The notes under the pieces were generated by a model. The model was given only the letters and a program-made list of their open reading frames with translations, did not search any database and had not been told where the DNA came from. Shown one piece after another: positions 36,391 to 48,000 of a DNA stretch of 64,000 nucleotides. The translations under genes and the position numbers were made by a program. Position 1 is the stretch's first letter. Every line of letters starts with the position of its first letter. The stretch covers positions 1 to 64,000 of the forward strand of contig CAMPEJ010000009.1 in NCBI GenBank assembly GCA_946800325.1, read 5' to 3'. The DNA is from Luzula sylvatica (taxonomy: Eukaryota > Streptophyta > Magnoliopsida > Poales > Juncaceae).

Positions 36391-39117
36391 TGATCTCAAA
36401 ATACGTTATTTGAACTCCCCAAAGCATGAACAGATTGTTTAGAATCGAAAAACAAACTTTCTTAGTGTTTGTAAATTTTGGTGAAATGTTATGTGGTAAA
36501 AGATACGATTCAAATGATCTCAAAATACGTTATTTGAACTCCCCAAAGCATAAACAGAATATTTTGAATTTAAAAACAAACTTTCTTAGTGTTTGTAAAT
36601 TTTGGTGAAATGTTATGTAGTAAAAGATACGATTCAAATGATCTCAAAATACGTTATTTGAACTCCCCAAAGCATAAACAGATTGTTTTGAATTGAAAAA
36701 CAAACTTTCTTAGTGTTTGTAAATTTTGGTGAAATGTTATGTGGTAAAAGATACGATTCAAATGATCTCAAAATACGTTATTTGAACTCCCCAAAGCATA
36801 AACAGATTGTTTTGAATCGAAAAACAAACTTTCTTAGTGTTTGTAAATTTTGGTGAAATGTTATGTAGTAAAATATACGATTCAAATGATCTCAAAATAC
36901 GTTATTTGAACTCCCCAAAGCATAAACAGATTGTTTTGAATCGAAAAACAAACTTTCTTAGTGTTTGTAAATTTTTGTGAAATGTTATGTGGTAAAAGAT
37001 ACGATTCCAATGATCTCAAAATACGTTATTTGAACTCCCTAAAGCATAAACAGATTGTTTTGAATCGAAAAACAAACTTTCTTAGTGTTTGTAAATTTTG
37101 GTGAAATGTTATGTGGTAAAAGATACGATTCAAATGATCTCAAAATACGTTATTTGAACTCCCCAAAGCATAAACAGATTGTTTTGAATCGAAAAACAAA
37201 CTTTCTTAGTGTTTGTAAATTTTGGTGAAATGTTATGTAGTAAAAGATACGATTCCAATGATCTCAAAATACGTTATTTGAACTCCCCGAAGCACAAACA
37301 TATTGTTTTGAATCGAAAAACAAACTTTCTTAGTGTTTGTAAATTTTGGTGAAATGTTATGTGGTAAAAAAGATACGATTCGAATGATCTCAAAATACGT
37401 TATTTGAACTCCCCAAAGCATAAACAGATCGTTTTGAATCGAAAAACAAACTTTCTTAGTGTTTGTAAATTTTGGTGAAATGTTATGTAGTAAAAGATAC
37501 GATTCCAATGATCTCAAAATACGTTATTTGAACTCCCTAAAGCATAAACAGATTGTTTTGAATCGAAAAACAAACTTTCTTAGTGTTTGTAAATTTTGGT
37601 GAAATGTTATGTGGTAAAAGATACGATTCGAATGATCTAAAAATATGTTATTTGAACTCCCCAAAGCATAGACAAATTGTTTTGAATCGAAAAACAAACT
37701 TTCTTAGTGTTTGTAAATTTTGGTGAAATGTTATGTGGTAAAAGATACGATTCCAATGATCTCAAAATACGTTATTTGAACTCCCTAAAGCATAAACAGA
37801 TTGTTTTGAATCGAAAAACAAACTTTCTTAGTGTTTGTAAATTTTGGTGAAATGTTATGTGGTAAAAGATACGATTCGAATGATCTAAAAATATGTTATT
37901 TGAACTCCCCAAAGCATAGACAAATTGTTTTGAATCGAAAAACAAACTTTCTTAGTGTTTGTAAATTTTGGTGAAATGTTATGTTGTAAAACATACGATT
38001 CAAATGATCTCAAAATACGTTATTTGAACTCCCCAAAGCATGAACAGATTGTTTAGAATCGAAAAACAAACTTTCTTAGTGTTTGTAAATTTTGGTGAAA
38101 TGTTATGTGGTAAAAGATACGATTCAAATGATCTCAAAATACGTTATTTGAACTCCCCAAAGCATAAACAGAATATTTTGAATTTAAAAACAAACTTTCT
38201 TAGTGTTTGTAAATTTTGGTGAAATGTTATGTAGTAAAAGATACGATTCAAATGATCTCAAAATACGTTATTTGAACTCCCCAAAGCATAAACAGATTGT
38301 TTTGAATTGAAAAACAAACTTTCTTAGTGTTTGTAAATTTTGGTGAAATGTTATGTGGTAAAAGATACGATTCAAATGATCTCAAAATACGTTATTTGAA
38401 CTCCCCAAAGCATAAACAGATTGTTTTGAATCGAAAAACAAACTTTCTTAGTGTTTGTAAATTTTGGTGAAATGTTATGTAGTAAAATATACGATTCAAA
38501 TGATCTCAAAATACGTTATTTGAACTCCCCAAAGCATAAACAGATTGTTTTGAATCGAAAAACAAACTTTCTTAGTGTTTGTAAATTTTTGTGAAATGTT
38601 ATGTGGTAAAAGATACGATTCCAATGATCTCAAAATACGTTATTTGAACTCCCTAAAGCATAAACAGATTGTTTTGAATCGAAAAACAAACTTTCTTAGT
38701 GTTTGTAAATTTTGGTGAAATGTTATGTGGTAAAAGATACGATTCAAATGATCTCAAAATACGTTATTTGAACTCCCCAAAGCATAAACAGATTGTTTTG
38801 AATCGAAAAACAAACTTTCTTAGTGTTTGTAAATTTTGGTGAAATGTTATGTAGTAAAAGATACGATTCCAATGATCTCAAAATACGTTATTTGAACTCC
38901 CCGAAGCACAAACATATTGTTTTGAATCGAAAAACAAACTTTCTTAGTGTTTGTAAATTTTGGTGAAATGTTATGTGGTAAAAAAGATACGATTCGAATG
39001 ATCTCAAAATACGTTATTTGAACTCCCCAAAGCATAAACAGATCGTTTTGAATCGAAAAACAAACTTTCTTAGTGTTTGTAAATTTTGGTGAAATGTTAT
39101 GTAGTAAAAGATACGAT
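36390..39117 (+). repeat. 1,614-bp offset duplication (13 monomers plus 2 bp)
   Basis: The stretch from about 36.40 to 37.50 kb reappears at about 38.01 to 39.12 kb. Unique words AAGCATGAACAG with GTTTAGAATC (36424 and 38038), GAATTTAAAAAC, CCGAAGCACAAACATATTG and GATCGTTTTG occur in the same order. The offset is 1,614, equal to 13 x 124 plus 2. The extra 2 bp come from a monomer with GGTAAAAAAGATACG (near 37365 and 38979). The copies part at the end: GATTCCAATG at about 37502 against GATTCAAATG at about 39116, followed by ACATCATTTG only in the second. Confidence 0.88.
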
Positions 39118-42100
39118 TCAAATGATCTCAAAATACATCATTTGAACTCCCCAAAGCATAAACAGATTGTTTTGAATCGAAAAACAAACTTTCTTAGTGT
39201 TTGTAAATTTTGGTGAAATGTTATGTGGTAAAAGATACGATTCCAATGATCTCAAAATACGTTATTTGAACTCCCTAAAGCATAAACAGATTGTTTTGAA
39301 TCGAAAAACAAACTTTCTTAGTGTTTGTAAATTTTGGTGAAATGTTATGTGGTAAAAGATACGATTCGAATGATCTAAAAATATGTTATTTGAACTCCCC
39401 AAAGCATAGACAAATTGTTTTGAATCGAAAAACAAACTTTCTTAGTGTTTGTAAATTTTGGTGAAATGTTATGTTGTAAAACATACGATTGAAATGATCT
39501 CAAAATACGTTATTTGAACTCCCCAAAGCATAAACAGATTGTTTTGAATCGAAAATCAAACTTTCTTAGTGTTTGTAAATTTTGGTGAAATGTTATGTGG
39601 TAAAAGATATGATTCAAATGATCTCAAAATACGTTATTTGAACTCCCCAAAGCATAAACAGATTGTTTTGAATCGAAAAACAAACTTTCTTAGTGTTTGT
39701 AAATTTTGGTGAAATGTTATGTGGTAAAAGATACGATTCAAATGATCTCAAAATACGTTATTTGAACTCCCCAAAGCATAAACAGAATATTTTGAATCGA
39801 AAAACAAACTTTCTTAGTGTTTGTAATTTTTGGTGAAATGTTATGTAGTAAAAGATACGATTCAAATGATCTCAAAATACGTTATTTGAACTCCCCAAAG
39901 CATAAACAGATTGTTTTGAATTGAAAAACAAACTTTCTGAGTGTTTGTAAATTTTGGTGAAATGTTATGTGGTAAAAGATACGATTCGAATGATCTAAAA
40001 ATATGTTATTTGAACTCCCCAAAGCATAAACAAATTGTTTTGAATCGAAAAACAAACTTTCTTAGTGTTTGTAAATTTTGGTGAAATGTTATGTAGTAAA
40101 AGATACGATTCAAATGATCTCAAAATACGTTATTTGAACCCCCCGAAGCATAAACAGATTGTTTTGAATCGAAAATCAAACTTTCTCAGTGTTTGTAAAT
40201 TTTGTTGAAATGTTATGTGGTAAAAGATACGAATCAAATGATCTCGAAATACGTTATTTGAACTCCCCAAAGCATAAACAGATTGTTTTGAATCGAAAAA
40301 CAAACTTTCTTAGTGTTTGTAAATTTTGGTGAAATGTTATGTAGTAAAATATACGATTCAAATGATCTCAAAATACGTTATTTGAACTCCCCAAAGCATA
40401 AACAGATTGTTTTGAATCGAAAAACAAACTTTCTTAGTGTTTGTAAATTTTTGTGAAATGTTATGTGGTAAAAGATACGATTCCAATGATCTCAAAATAC
40501 GTTATTTGAACTCCCTAAAGCATAAACAGATTGTTTTGAATCGAAAAACAAACTTTCTTAGTGTTTGTAAATTTTGGTGAAATGTTATGTGGTAAAAGAT
40601 ACGATTCAAATGATCTCAAAATACGTTATTTTAACTCCCCAAAGCATAAACAGATTGTTTTGAATCGAAAAACAAACTTTCTTAGTGTTTGTAAATTTTG
40701 GTGAAATGTTATGTAGTAAAAGATACGATTCAAATGATCTCAAAATACGTTATTTGAGCTCCCCAAAGCACAAACAGATTGTTTTGAATCGAAAAACAAA
40801 CTTTCTTAGTGTTTGTAAATTTTGGTGAAATGTTATGTGGTAAAAGATACGATTCGAATGATCTAAAAATATGTTATTTGAACTCCCCAAAGCATAGACA
40901 AATTGTTTTGAATCGAAAAACAAACTTTCTTAGTGTTTGTAAATTTTGGTGAAATGTTATGTAGTAAAAGATACGATTCAAATGATCTCAAAATACGTTA
41001 TTTGAACTCCCCAAAGCATAAATATATTGTTCTGAATCGAAAATCAAACTTTATTAGTGTTTGTAAATTTTGGTGAAATGTTATGTGGTAAAAGATAGGA
41101 TTCAAATGATCTCAAAATACGTTATTTGAACTCCCCAAAGCATAAACAGATTGTTTTGAATCGAAAAACAAACTTTCTTAGTGTTTGTAAATTTTGGTGA
41201 AATGTTATGTGGTAAAAGATACGATTCAAATGATCTCAAAATACGTTATTTGAACTCCCCAAAGCATAAACAGATTATTTTGAATCGAAAAACAAACTTT
41301 CTTAGTGTTTGTAAATTTTGGTGAAATGTTATGTGGTAAAACATACGATTCAAATGATCTCAAAATACGTTATTTGAACTCCCCAAAGCATAAACAGATT
41401 GTTTTGAATCGAAAAACAAACTTTCTTAGTGTTTGTAAATTTTTGTGAAATGTTATGTGGTAAAAGATACGATTCCAATGATCTCAAAATACGTTATTTG
41501 AACTCCCCAAAGCATAAACAGATTGTTTTGAATCGAAAAACAAACTTTCTTAGTGTTTGTAAATTTTGGTGAAATGTTATGTGGTAAAAGATACGATTCA
41601 AATGATCTCAAAATACGTTATTTGAACTCCCCAAAGCAGAAACAGATTGTTTTGAATCGAAAAACAAACTTTCTTAGTGTTCGTAAATTTTGGTGAAATG
41701 TTATGTAGTAAAAGATACGATTCAAATGATCTCAAAATACGTTATTTGAACTCCCCAAAGCACAAACAGATTGTTTTGAATCGAAAAACAAACTTTCTTA
41801 GTGTTTGTAAATTTTGGTGAAATGTTATGTGGTAAAAGATACGATTCGAATGATCTACAAATATGTTATTTGAACTCCCCAAAGCATAAACAAATTGTTT
41901 TCAATCGAAAAACAAACTTTCTTAGTGTTTGTAAATTTTGGTGAAATGTTATGTAGTAAAAGATACGATTCAAATGATCTCAAAATACGTTATTTGAACT
42001 CCCCAAAGCATAAACAGATTGTTTTGAATCGAAAATTAAACTTTCTTAGTGTTTGTAAATTTTGGTGAAATGTTATGTGGTAAAAGATACGATTCAAATG

Positions 42101-42537
42101 ATCTCAAAATACGTTATTTGAACTCCCCAAAGCATAAACAGATTATTTTGAATCGAAAAACAAACTTTCTTAGTGTTTGTAAAGTTTGGTGAAATGTTAT
42201 GTGGTAAAAGATACGATTCAAATGATCTCAAAATAAGTTATTTGAAGTCCCCAAAGCATAAACAGATTATTTTGAATCGAAAAACAATCTTTCTTAGTGT
42301 TTGTAAATTTTGGTGAAATGTTATGTAGTAAAAAATACGATTCCAATGATCTCAAAATACGTTATTTGAACTCCCCAGAGCATAAACAGATTGTTTTGAA
42401 TCGAAAAACAAACTTTCTTAGTGTTTGTAAATTTTGGTAAAATGTTATGTGGTAAAAGATACGATTGGAATGATCTCAAAATACGTTATTTGAACTCCCT
42501 AAAGCTTAAACAGATTGTTTTGAATCGAAAAACAAAC
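39118..42537 (+). repeat. 124-bp monomers leading to the unique insert
   Basis: Ordinary head-to-tail monomers. One more TTCTCAGTG set is at 40183. From about 41.44 kb to 42.4 kb there is a distinctive series: TTTTTGTGAAATG, AAGCAGAAACAG, AAGCACAAACAG, GATCTACAAATATG, AAAATTAAAC, GATTATTTTG, TAAAGTTTGGTG, AAATAAGTT. Most of this series also occurs at about 59.26-60.5 kb. The last monomer breaks after AAAAACAAAC at 42537. Confidence 0.85.
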
Positions 42538-42802
42538 AATGGGAGTTGGAAGTAGCTCAAAAACCAGACTGAGGTATATGGGCCTCCTACCGTATACTAC
42601 AAACAAGCCCCGACCGAGGGCACCAAGACCAAGGTCAGTATTGAAGGCAGATTCCGAGCTTGGATAGATACCCGACCCGAGAAAGATTTCTCACTATCCT
42701 TCTGGGTCTTTCTAGGCAGCAAGGGAAGCAGACGCAGATCAAGCAACAGATCCCAAGCTCATAATTGGAAATGTTCCTGAGTTGGTTGGATACTTTTCAG
42801 GA
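42538..42802. other. Unique, GC-richer insert of about 265 bp in the satellite
   Basis: This is the only non-repetitive sequence in the window. The left flank ends AAAAACAAAC and the right flank resumes AGTGTTTGTAAATTTTGG, so the monomer lost only TTTCTT (6 bp). There is no target-site duplication, no terminal inverted repeat and no poly-A tail, so it does not look like a simple transposon insertion. The right edge (ACTTTTCAGGAAGTG) resembles the lost satellite word, so the breakpoint may lie up to about 12 bp further left. Base composition is near 50% GC against about 29% in the array. I cannot assign it to a known gene or element. Possible origins are a captured gene or exon fragment, a fragment of a dispersed repeat, or an assembly join. 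Confidence 0.85.
42556..42780 (+). pseudogene. Possible captured exon fragment: 74-codon stop-free frame
   Basis: Within the insert, one + frame is open from just after a TAG (42553-42555) to a TGA (42778-42780), 74 codons, about 85% of the insert. It has no in-frame ATG. The residues are diverse, unlike the repeat frames: an N-terminal part with TEVYGPPTVYYKQAPTEG, a central stretch RFRAWIDTRPEKDFSLSF followed by WVFLG, then a basic Ser/Arg-rich tail. The DFSLSFWVFLG word faintly recalls a beta strand of LamG/ConA-like lectin folds (FTISFWV-type words), but this is an impression from one short motif. An AG precedes the open stretch (a possible splice acceptor context), but no convincing donor is visible. 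The opposite strand also has a fairly long open frame, and 74 codons at 50% GC can occur by chance. A relic of a gene is possible and unproven. Confidence 0.3.
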
Positions 42803-45000
42803 AGTGTTTGTAAATTTTGGTGAAATGTTATGTGGTAAAAGATACGATTCAAATGATCTCAAAATACGTTATTTGAACTCCCCAAAGCATAAAAAGATTG
42901 TTTTGAATCGAAAAACAAACTTTCTTAGTGTTTGTAAATTTCGGTAAAATGTTATGTGGTAAAAGATACGATTCAAATGATCTCAAAATACGTTATTTGA
43001 ACTCCCCAAAGCATAAACAGATTGTTTTGAAAAAAACAAACTTTCTGTTTGTAAATTTGGGTGGAATGTTATGTGGTAAAAGATACGATTCAAATGATCT
43101 CAAAATACGTTATTTGAACTCCCCAAAGTATAAACAAATTGTTTTGAATCGAAAAACAAACTTTCTTAGTGTTTGTAAATTTTGGTAAAATGTTATGTGG
43201 TAAAATATACGATTCAAAAGATCTCAAAATACGTTATTTGAACTCCCCAAAGCATAAACAGATTGTTTTGAATCGAAAAACAAACTTTCTTAGTGTTTGT
43301 AAATTTTGGTGAAATGTTATGTGGTAAAAGATACGATTCAAATGATCTCAAAATACGTTATTTGAACTCCCGAAAGCATAAACAGATTGTTTTAAATCGA
43401 AAAACAAACTTTCTTAGTGTTTGTAAATTTTGGTGAAATGTTAATTAGTAAAGGATACGATTCGAATGATCTCAAAATACGTTATTTGAACTCCCCAAAG
43501 CATAAACAGATTGTTTTGAATCGAAAAACAAACTGTCTTAGTGTTTGTAAATTTTGGAGAAATGTTATCTAGAAAAAGATACGATTCAAATGATCTCAAA
43601 ATACGTTATTTGAACTCCCCAAAGCATAAACAAATTGTTTTGAATCGAAAAACAAACTTTCTTAGTGTTTTTAAATTTTGGTGAAATGTTATGTGGTAAA
43701 AGATACGATTCAAATGATCTCAAAATACGTTATTTGAACTCCCCAAAGCATAAACAGATTGTTTTGAATCAAAAAACAAACTTTCGTAGTGTTTGTAAAT
43801 ATTGGTGAAATGTTATGTGGTACAAGATACGATTCAAATGATCTCAAAATACGTTATTTGAACTCCCCAAAGCATAAACAAATTGTTTTGAATCGAAAAA
43901 CAAACTTTCTTAGTGTTTGTAAATTTTGGTAAAATGTTATGTGGTAAAAGATACGATTCAAATGATCTCAAAATACGTTATTTGAACTCCCCAAAGCATA
44001 AACAGATTGTTTTGAATCGAAAAACAAACTTTCTTAGTGTTTGTAAATTTTGGTGAAATGTTATGTGGTAAAAGATACGATTCAAATGATCTCAAAATAC
44101 GATTCAAATGATTCAAATGATCTCAAAATACGATTCAAATGATTCAAATGATCCCAAAGCATAAACAGATTGTTTTGAATCGAAAAACAAACTTTCTTAG
44201 TGTTTGTAAATTTTGGTGAAATGTTATGTAGTAAAAGATACGATTCAAATGATCTCAAAATACGTTATTTGAACTCCCCAAAGCATAAACAGATTGTTTT
44301 GAATCGAAAAACAAACTTTCTTAGTGTTTGTAAATTTCGGTGAAATGTTATGTGGTAAAAGATACGGTTCGAATTATCTAAAAATATGTTATTTGAACTC
44401 CCCAAAGCATAAACAAATTGTTTTGAATCGAAAAACAAACTTTCTTAGTGTTTGTAAATTTTGGTGAAATGTTATGTAGTAAAAGATACGATTCAAATGA
44501 TCTCAAAATACGTTATTTGAACTCCCCAAAGCATAAACAGATTGTTTTGAATCGAAAATCAAACTTTCTCAGTGTTTGTAAATTTTGGTGAAATGTTATG
44601 TGGTAAAAGATACGAATCAAATGATCTCAAAATACGTTATTTGAACTCCCCAAAGCATAAACAGATTGTTTTGAATTGAAAAACAGACTTTCTTAGTGTT
44701 TGTAAATATTGGTGAAATGTTATGTAGTAAAAGATACGATTCGAATGATCTCAAAATACGTTATTTGAACTCCCCAAAGCATAAACAGATTGTTTTGAAT
44801 CGAAAAACAAACTGTCTTAGTGTTTGTAAATTTTGGTGAAATGTTATCTGGAAAAAGATACGATTCAAATGATCTCAAAATACGTTATTTGAACTCCCCA
44901 AAGCATAAACAAATTGTTTTGAATCGAAAAACAAAATTTCTTAGTGTTTATAAATTTCGGTGAAATGTTATGTGGTAAAAGATACGATTCGAATGATCTC
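42803..45000 (+). repeat. Irregular monomers right of the insert
   Basis: Monomers here are more diverged from each other than elsewhere. One near 43030-43050 has both GAAAAAAACAAAC (3-bp loss of TCG) and TTTCTGTTTG (4-bp loss). Others carry TTAATTAGTAAAGG, TATCTAGAAAAAG and GGTACAAGATACG. The scrambled monomer at 44098-44153 is listed separately. Greater divergence is typical of array edges, which fits this point being a domain boundary. Confidence 0.8.
44098..44153 (+). repeat. 31-bp micro-duplication replacing part of a monomer
   Basis: Normally CTCAAAATACG is followed by TTATTTGAACTCCCCAAAGC. Here the words TACGATTCAAATG, ATTCAAATGATC and TCAAAA repeat: TACGATTCAAATGATTC starts at 44098 and 44129 (31 bp apart). 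Each contains ATTCAAATG twice, then the array resumes at CCCAAAGCATAAAC. The TTATTTGAACTC word is lost. The two ATTTGAACTC words that flank the event start at 43980 and 44267, 287 bp apart, so the net gain is 39 bp over two monomers. It looks like replication slippage between ATACGATTC/ATACGTTAT-like words. Confidence 0.85.
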
Positions 45001-48000
45001 AAAATACGTTATTTGAACTCCCCAAAGCATAAACAGATTGTTTTGAATACAAAAACAAACTTTATTAGTGTTTGTAGATTTTGGTGAAATGTTATGTGGT
45101 AAAAGATACGATTCAAATGATCTCAAAATACGTTATTTGAACTCCCCAAAGCATAAACAGATTGTTTTGAATTGAAAAACAAACTTTCTTAGTGTTTGTA
45201 AATTTTGGTGAAATGTTATGTGGTAAAAGATACGATTCTAATGATCTCAAAATACGTTATTTGAACTCCCCAAAGCATAAACAAATTGTTTTGAATCGAA
45301 AAACAAACTTTCTTAGTGTTTGTAAATTTTGGTAAAATGTTATGTGGTAAAATATACGATTCAAATGATCTCAAAATACGTTATTTGAACTCCCCAAAGC
45401 ATAAACAGATTGTTTTGAATCGAAAAATAAACTTTCTTAGTGTTGGTAAATTTTGGTGAAATGTTATGTGGTAAAAGATACGATTCAAATGATCTCAAAA
45501 TACGTTATTTGAACTCCCCAAAGCATAAACAGATTGTTTTGAATCGAAAAACAAACTTTCTTAGTGTTTGTAAATTTTGGTGAAATGTTATGTGGTAAAA
45601 GATACGATTCAAATGATCTCAAAATACGTTATTTGAACTCCCCAAAGCATAAACAGATTGTTTTGAATCGAAAAACAAAATTTCTTAGTGTTTGTAAATT
45701 TCGGTGAAATGTTATGTGGTAAAAGATACGATTCGAATGATCTAAAAATATGTTATTTGAACTCCCCAAAGCATAAACAAATTGTTTTGAATCGAAAAAC
45801 AAACTTTCTTAGTGTTTGTAAATTTTGGTGAAATGTTATGTAGTAAAAGATACGATTCAAATCATCTCAAAATACGTTATTTGAACTCCCCAAAGCATAA
45901 ACAGATTGTTTTGAATCGAAAAACAAACTTTCTTAGTGTTTGTAAATTTTGGTGAAATGTTATGTAGTAAAAGATACGATTCAAATGATCTCAAAATACG
46001 TTATTTGAACTCCCCAAAGCATAAACAGATTGTTTTGAATCGAAAAACAAACTTTCTTAGTGTTTGTAAATTTCGGTGAAATGTTATGTGGTAAAAGATA
46101 CGGTTCGAATTATCTAAAAATATGTTATTTGAACTCCCCAAAGCATAAACAAATTGTTTTGAATCGAAAAACAATCTTTCTTAGTGTTTGTAAATTTTGG
46201 TGAAATGTTATGTAGTAAAAGATACGATTCAAATGATCTCAAAATACGTTATTTGAACTCCCCAAAGCATAAACAGATTGTTTTGAATCGAAAATCAAAC
46301 TTTCTCAGTGTTTGTAAATTTTGGTGAAATGTTATGTGGTAAAAGATACGAATCAAATGATCTCAAAATACGTTATTTGAACTCCCCAAAGCATAAACAG
46401 ATTGTTTTGAATTGAAAAACAGACTTTCTTAGTGTTTGTAAATATTGGTGAAATGTTATGTAGTAAAAGATACGATTCGAATGATCTCAAAATACGTTAT
46501 TTGAACTCCCCAAAGCATAAACAGATTGTTTTGAATCGAAAAACAAACTGTCTTAGTGTTTGTAAATTTTGGTGAAATGTTATCTGGAAAAAGATACGAT
46601 TCAAATGATCTCAAAATACGTTATTTGAACTCCCCAAAGCATAAACAAATTGTTTTGAATCGAAAAACAAAATTTCTTAGTGTTTGTAAATTTCGGTGAA
46701 ATGTTATGTGGTAAAAGATACGATTCGAATGATCTCAAAATACGTTATTTGAACTCCCCAAAGCATAAACAGATTGTTTTGAATAGAAAAACAAACTTTA
46801 TTAGTGTTTGTAGATTTTGGTGAAATGTTATGTGGTAAAAGATACGATTCAAATGATCTCAAAATACGTTATTTGAACTCCCCAAAGCATAAACAGATTG
46901 TTTTGAATTGAAAAACAAACTTTCTTAGTGTTTGTAAATTTTGGTGAAATGTTATGTGGTAAAAGATACGATTCTAATGATCTCAAAATACGTTATTTGA
47001 ACTCCCCAAAGCATAAACAAATTGTTTTGAATCGAAAAACAAACTTTCTTAGTGTTTGTAAATTTTGGTAAAATGTTATGTGGTAAAATATACGATTCAA
47101 ATGATCTCAAAATACGTTATTTGAACTCCCCAAAGCATAAACAGATTGTTTTGAATCGAAAAATAAACTTTCTTAGTGTTGGTAAATTTTGGTGAAATGT
47201 TATGTGGTAAAAGATACGATTCAAATGATCTCAAAATACGTTATTTGAACTCCCCAAAGCATAAACAGATTGTTTTGAATCGAAAAACAAACTTTCTTAG
47301 TGTTTGTAAATTTTGGTGAAATGTTATGTGGTAAAAGATACGATTCAAATGATCTCAAAATACGTTATTTGAACTCCCCAAAGCATAAACAGATTGTTTT
47401 GAATCGAAAAACAAAATTTCTTAGTGTTTGTAAATTTCGGTGAAATGTTATGTGGTAAAAGATACGATTCGAATGATCTAAAAATATGTTATTTGAACTC
47501 CCCAAAGCATAAACAAATTGTTTTGAATCGAAAAACAAACTTTCTTAGTGTTTGTAAATTTTGGTGAAATGTTATGTAGTAAAAGATACGATTCGAATGA
47601 TCTCAAAATACATTATTTGAACTCCCCAAAGCATAAACAGATTGTTTTGAATCGAAAAACAAACTGTCTTAGTGTTTGTAAATTTTGGTGAAATGTTATC
47701 TGGAAAAAGATACGATTCAAATGATCTCAAAATACGTTATTTGAACTCCCCAAAGCATAAACAAATTGTTTTGAATCGAAAAACAAACTTTCTTAGTGTT
47801 TGTAAATTTTGGTGAAGTGTTATGTAGTAAAAGATACGATTCAAATGATCTCAAAATACGTTATATGAACTCCCCAAAGCATAAACATATTGTTTTTAAT
47901 CGAAAATCAAACTTTCACAGTGTTTGTAAATTTTGGTGAAATGTTATGTGGTAAAAGATACGAATCAAATGATCTCAAAATACGTTATTTGAACTCCCCA

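Larger units (their letters stand above)
7766..42537 (+). repeat. 124-bp AT-rich satellite array, left block (about 280 monomers)
   Basis: Landmark words in order within a monomer are ATTTGAACTCCCCAAAGC, ATAAACAGATTGTTTTGAAT, CGAAAAACAAAC, TTTCTTAGTGTTTGTAAA, TTTTGGTGAAATGTTATG, TGGTAAAAGATACGATTC and AAATGATCTCAAAATACGTT. Consecutive ATTTGAACTC words start at 7767, 7891 and 8015, giving a period of 124; summing the landmarks also gives 124. The consensus is about 29% GC. Every monomer is in the same orientation. The main polymorphic positions are ATAAACAGATTG or ATAGACAAATTG; GTGGT or GTAGT; GATTC followed by any of the four bases, then AATG; and CTCAAAATACG or CTAAAAATATG. Because 124 is not a multiple of 3, reading frames rotate and close. 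The frames of about 60-94 codons at 36426, 37233, 38040 and 38847 are repeat artefacts. Between-monomer divergence looks like a few percent. HOR sub-blocks are listed separately. I do not recognise this family. Confidence 0.97.

Noticed and set aside
36426..39131. Open frames of 60 and 94 codons in the 124-bp array (36426, 37233, 38040, 38847)
   Set aside because: They translate satellite monomers. They occur as identical pairs only because of the 1,614-bp duplication, and chance substitutions removed stops. No coding signal.
42539..42667. ATG-started 42-codon frame in the unique insert
   Set aside because: Short, overlaps the longer open frame in another phase, and has no supporting context.
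42538..42802. Transposon or SINE insertion
   Set aside because: No target-site duplication, no terminal inverted repeats, no poly-A or tRNA-like promoter boxes that I can see, and 6 bp of target was lost. A truncated element cannot be fully excluded.
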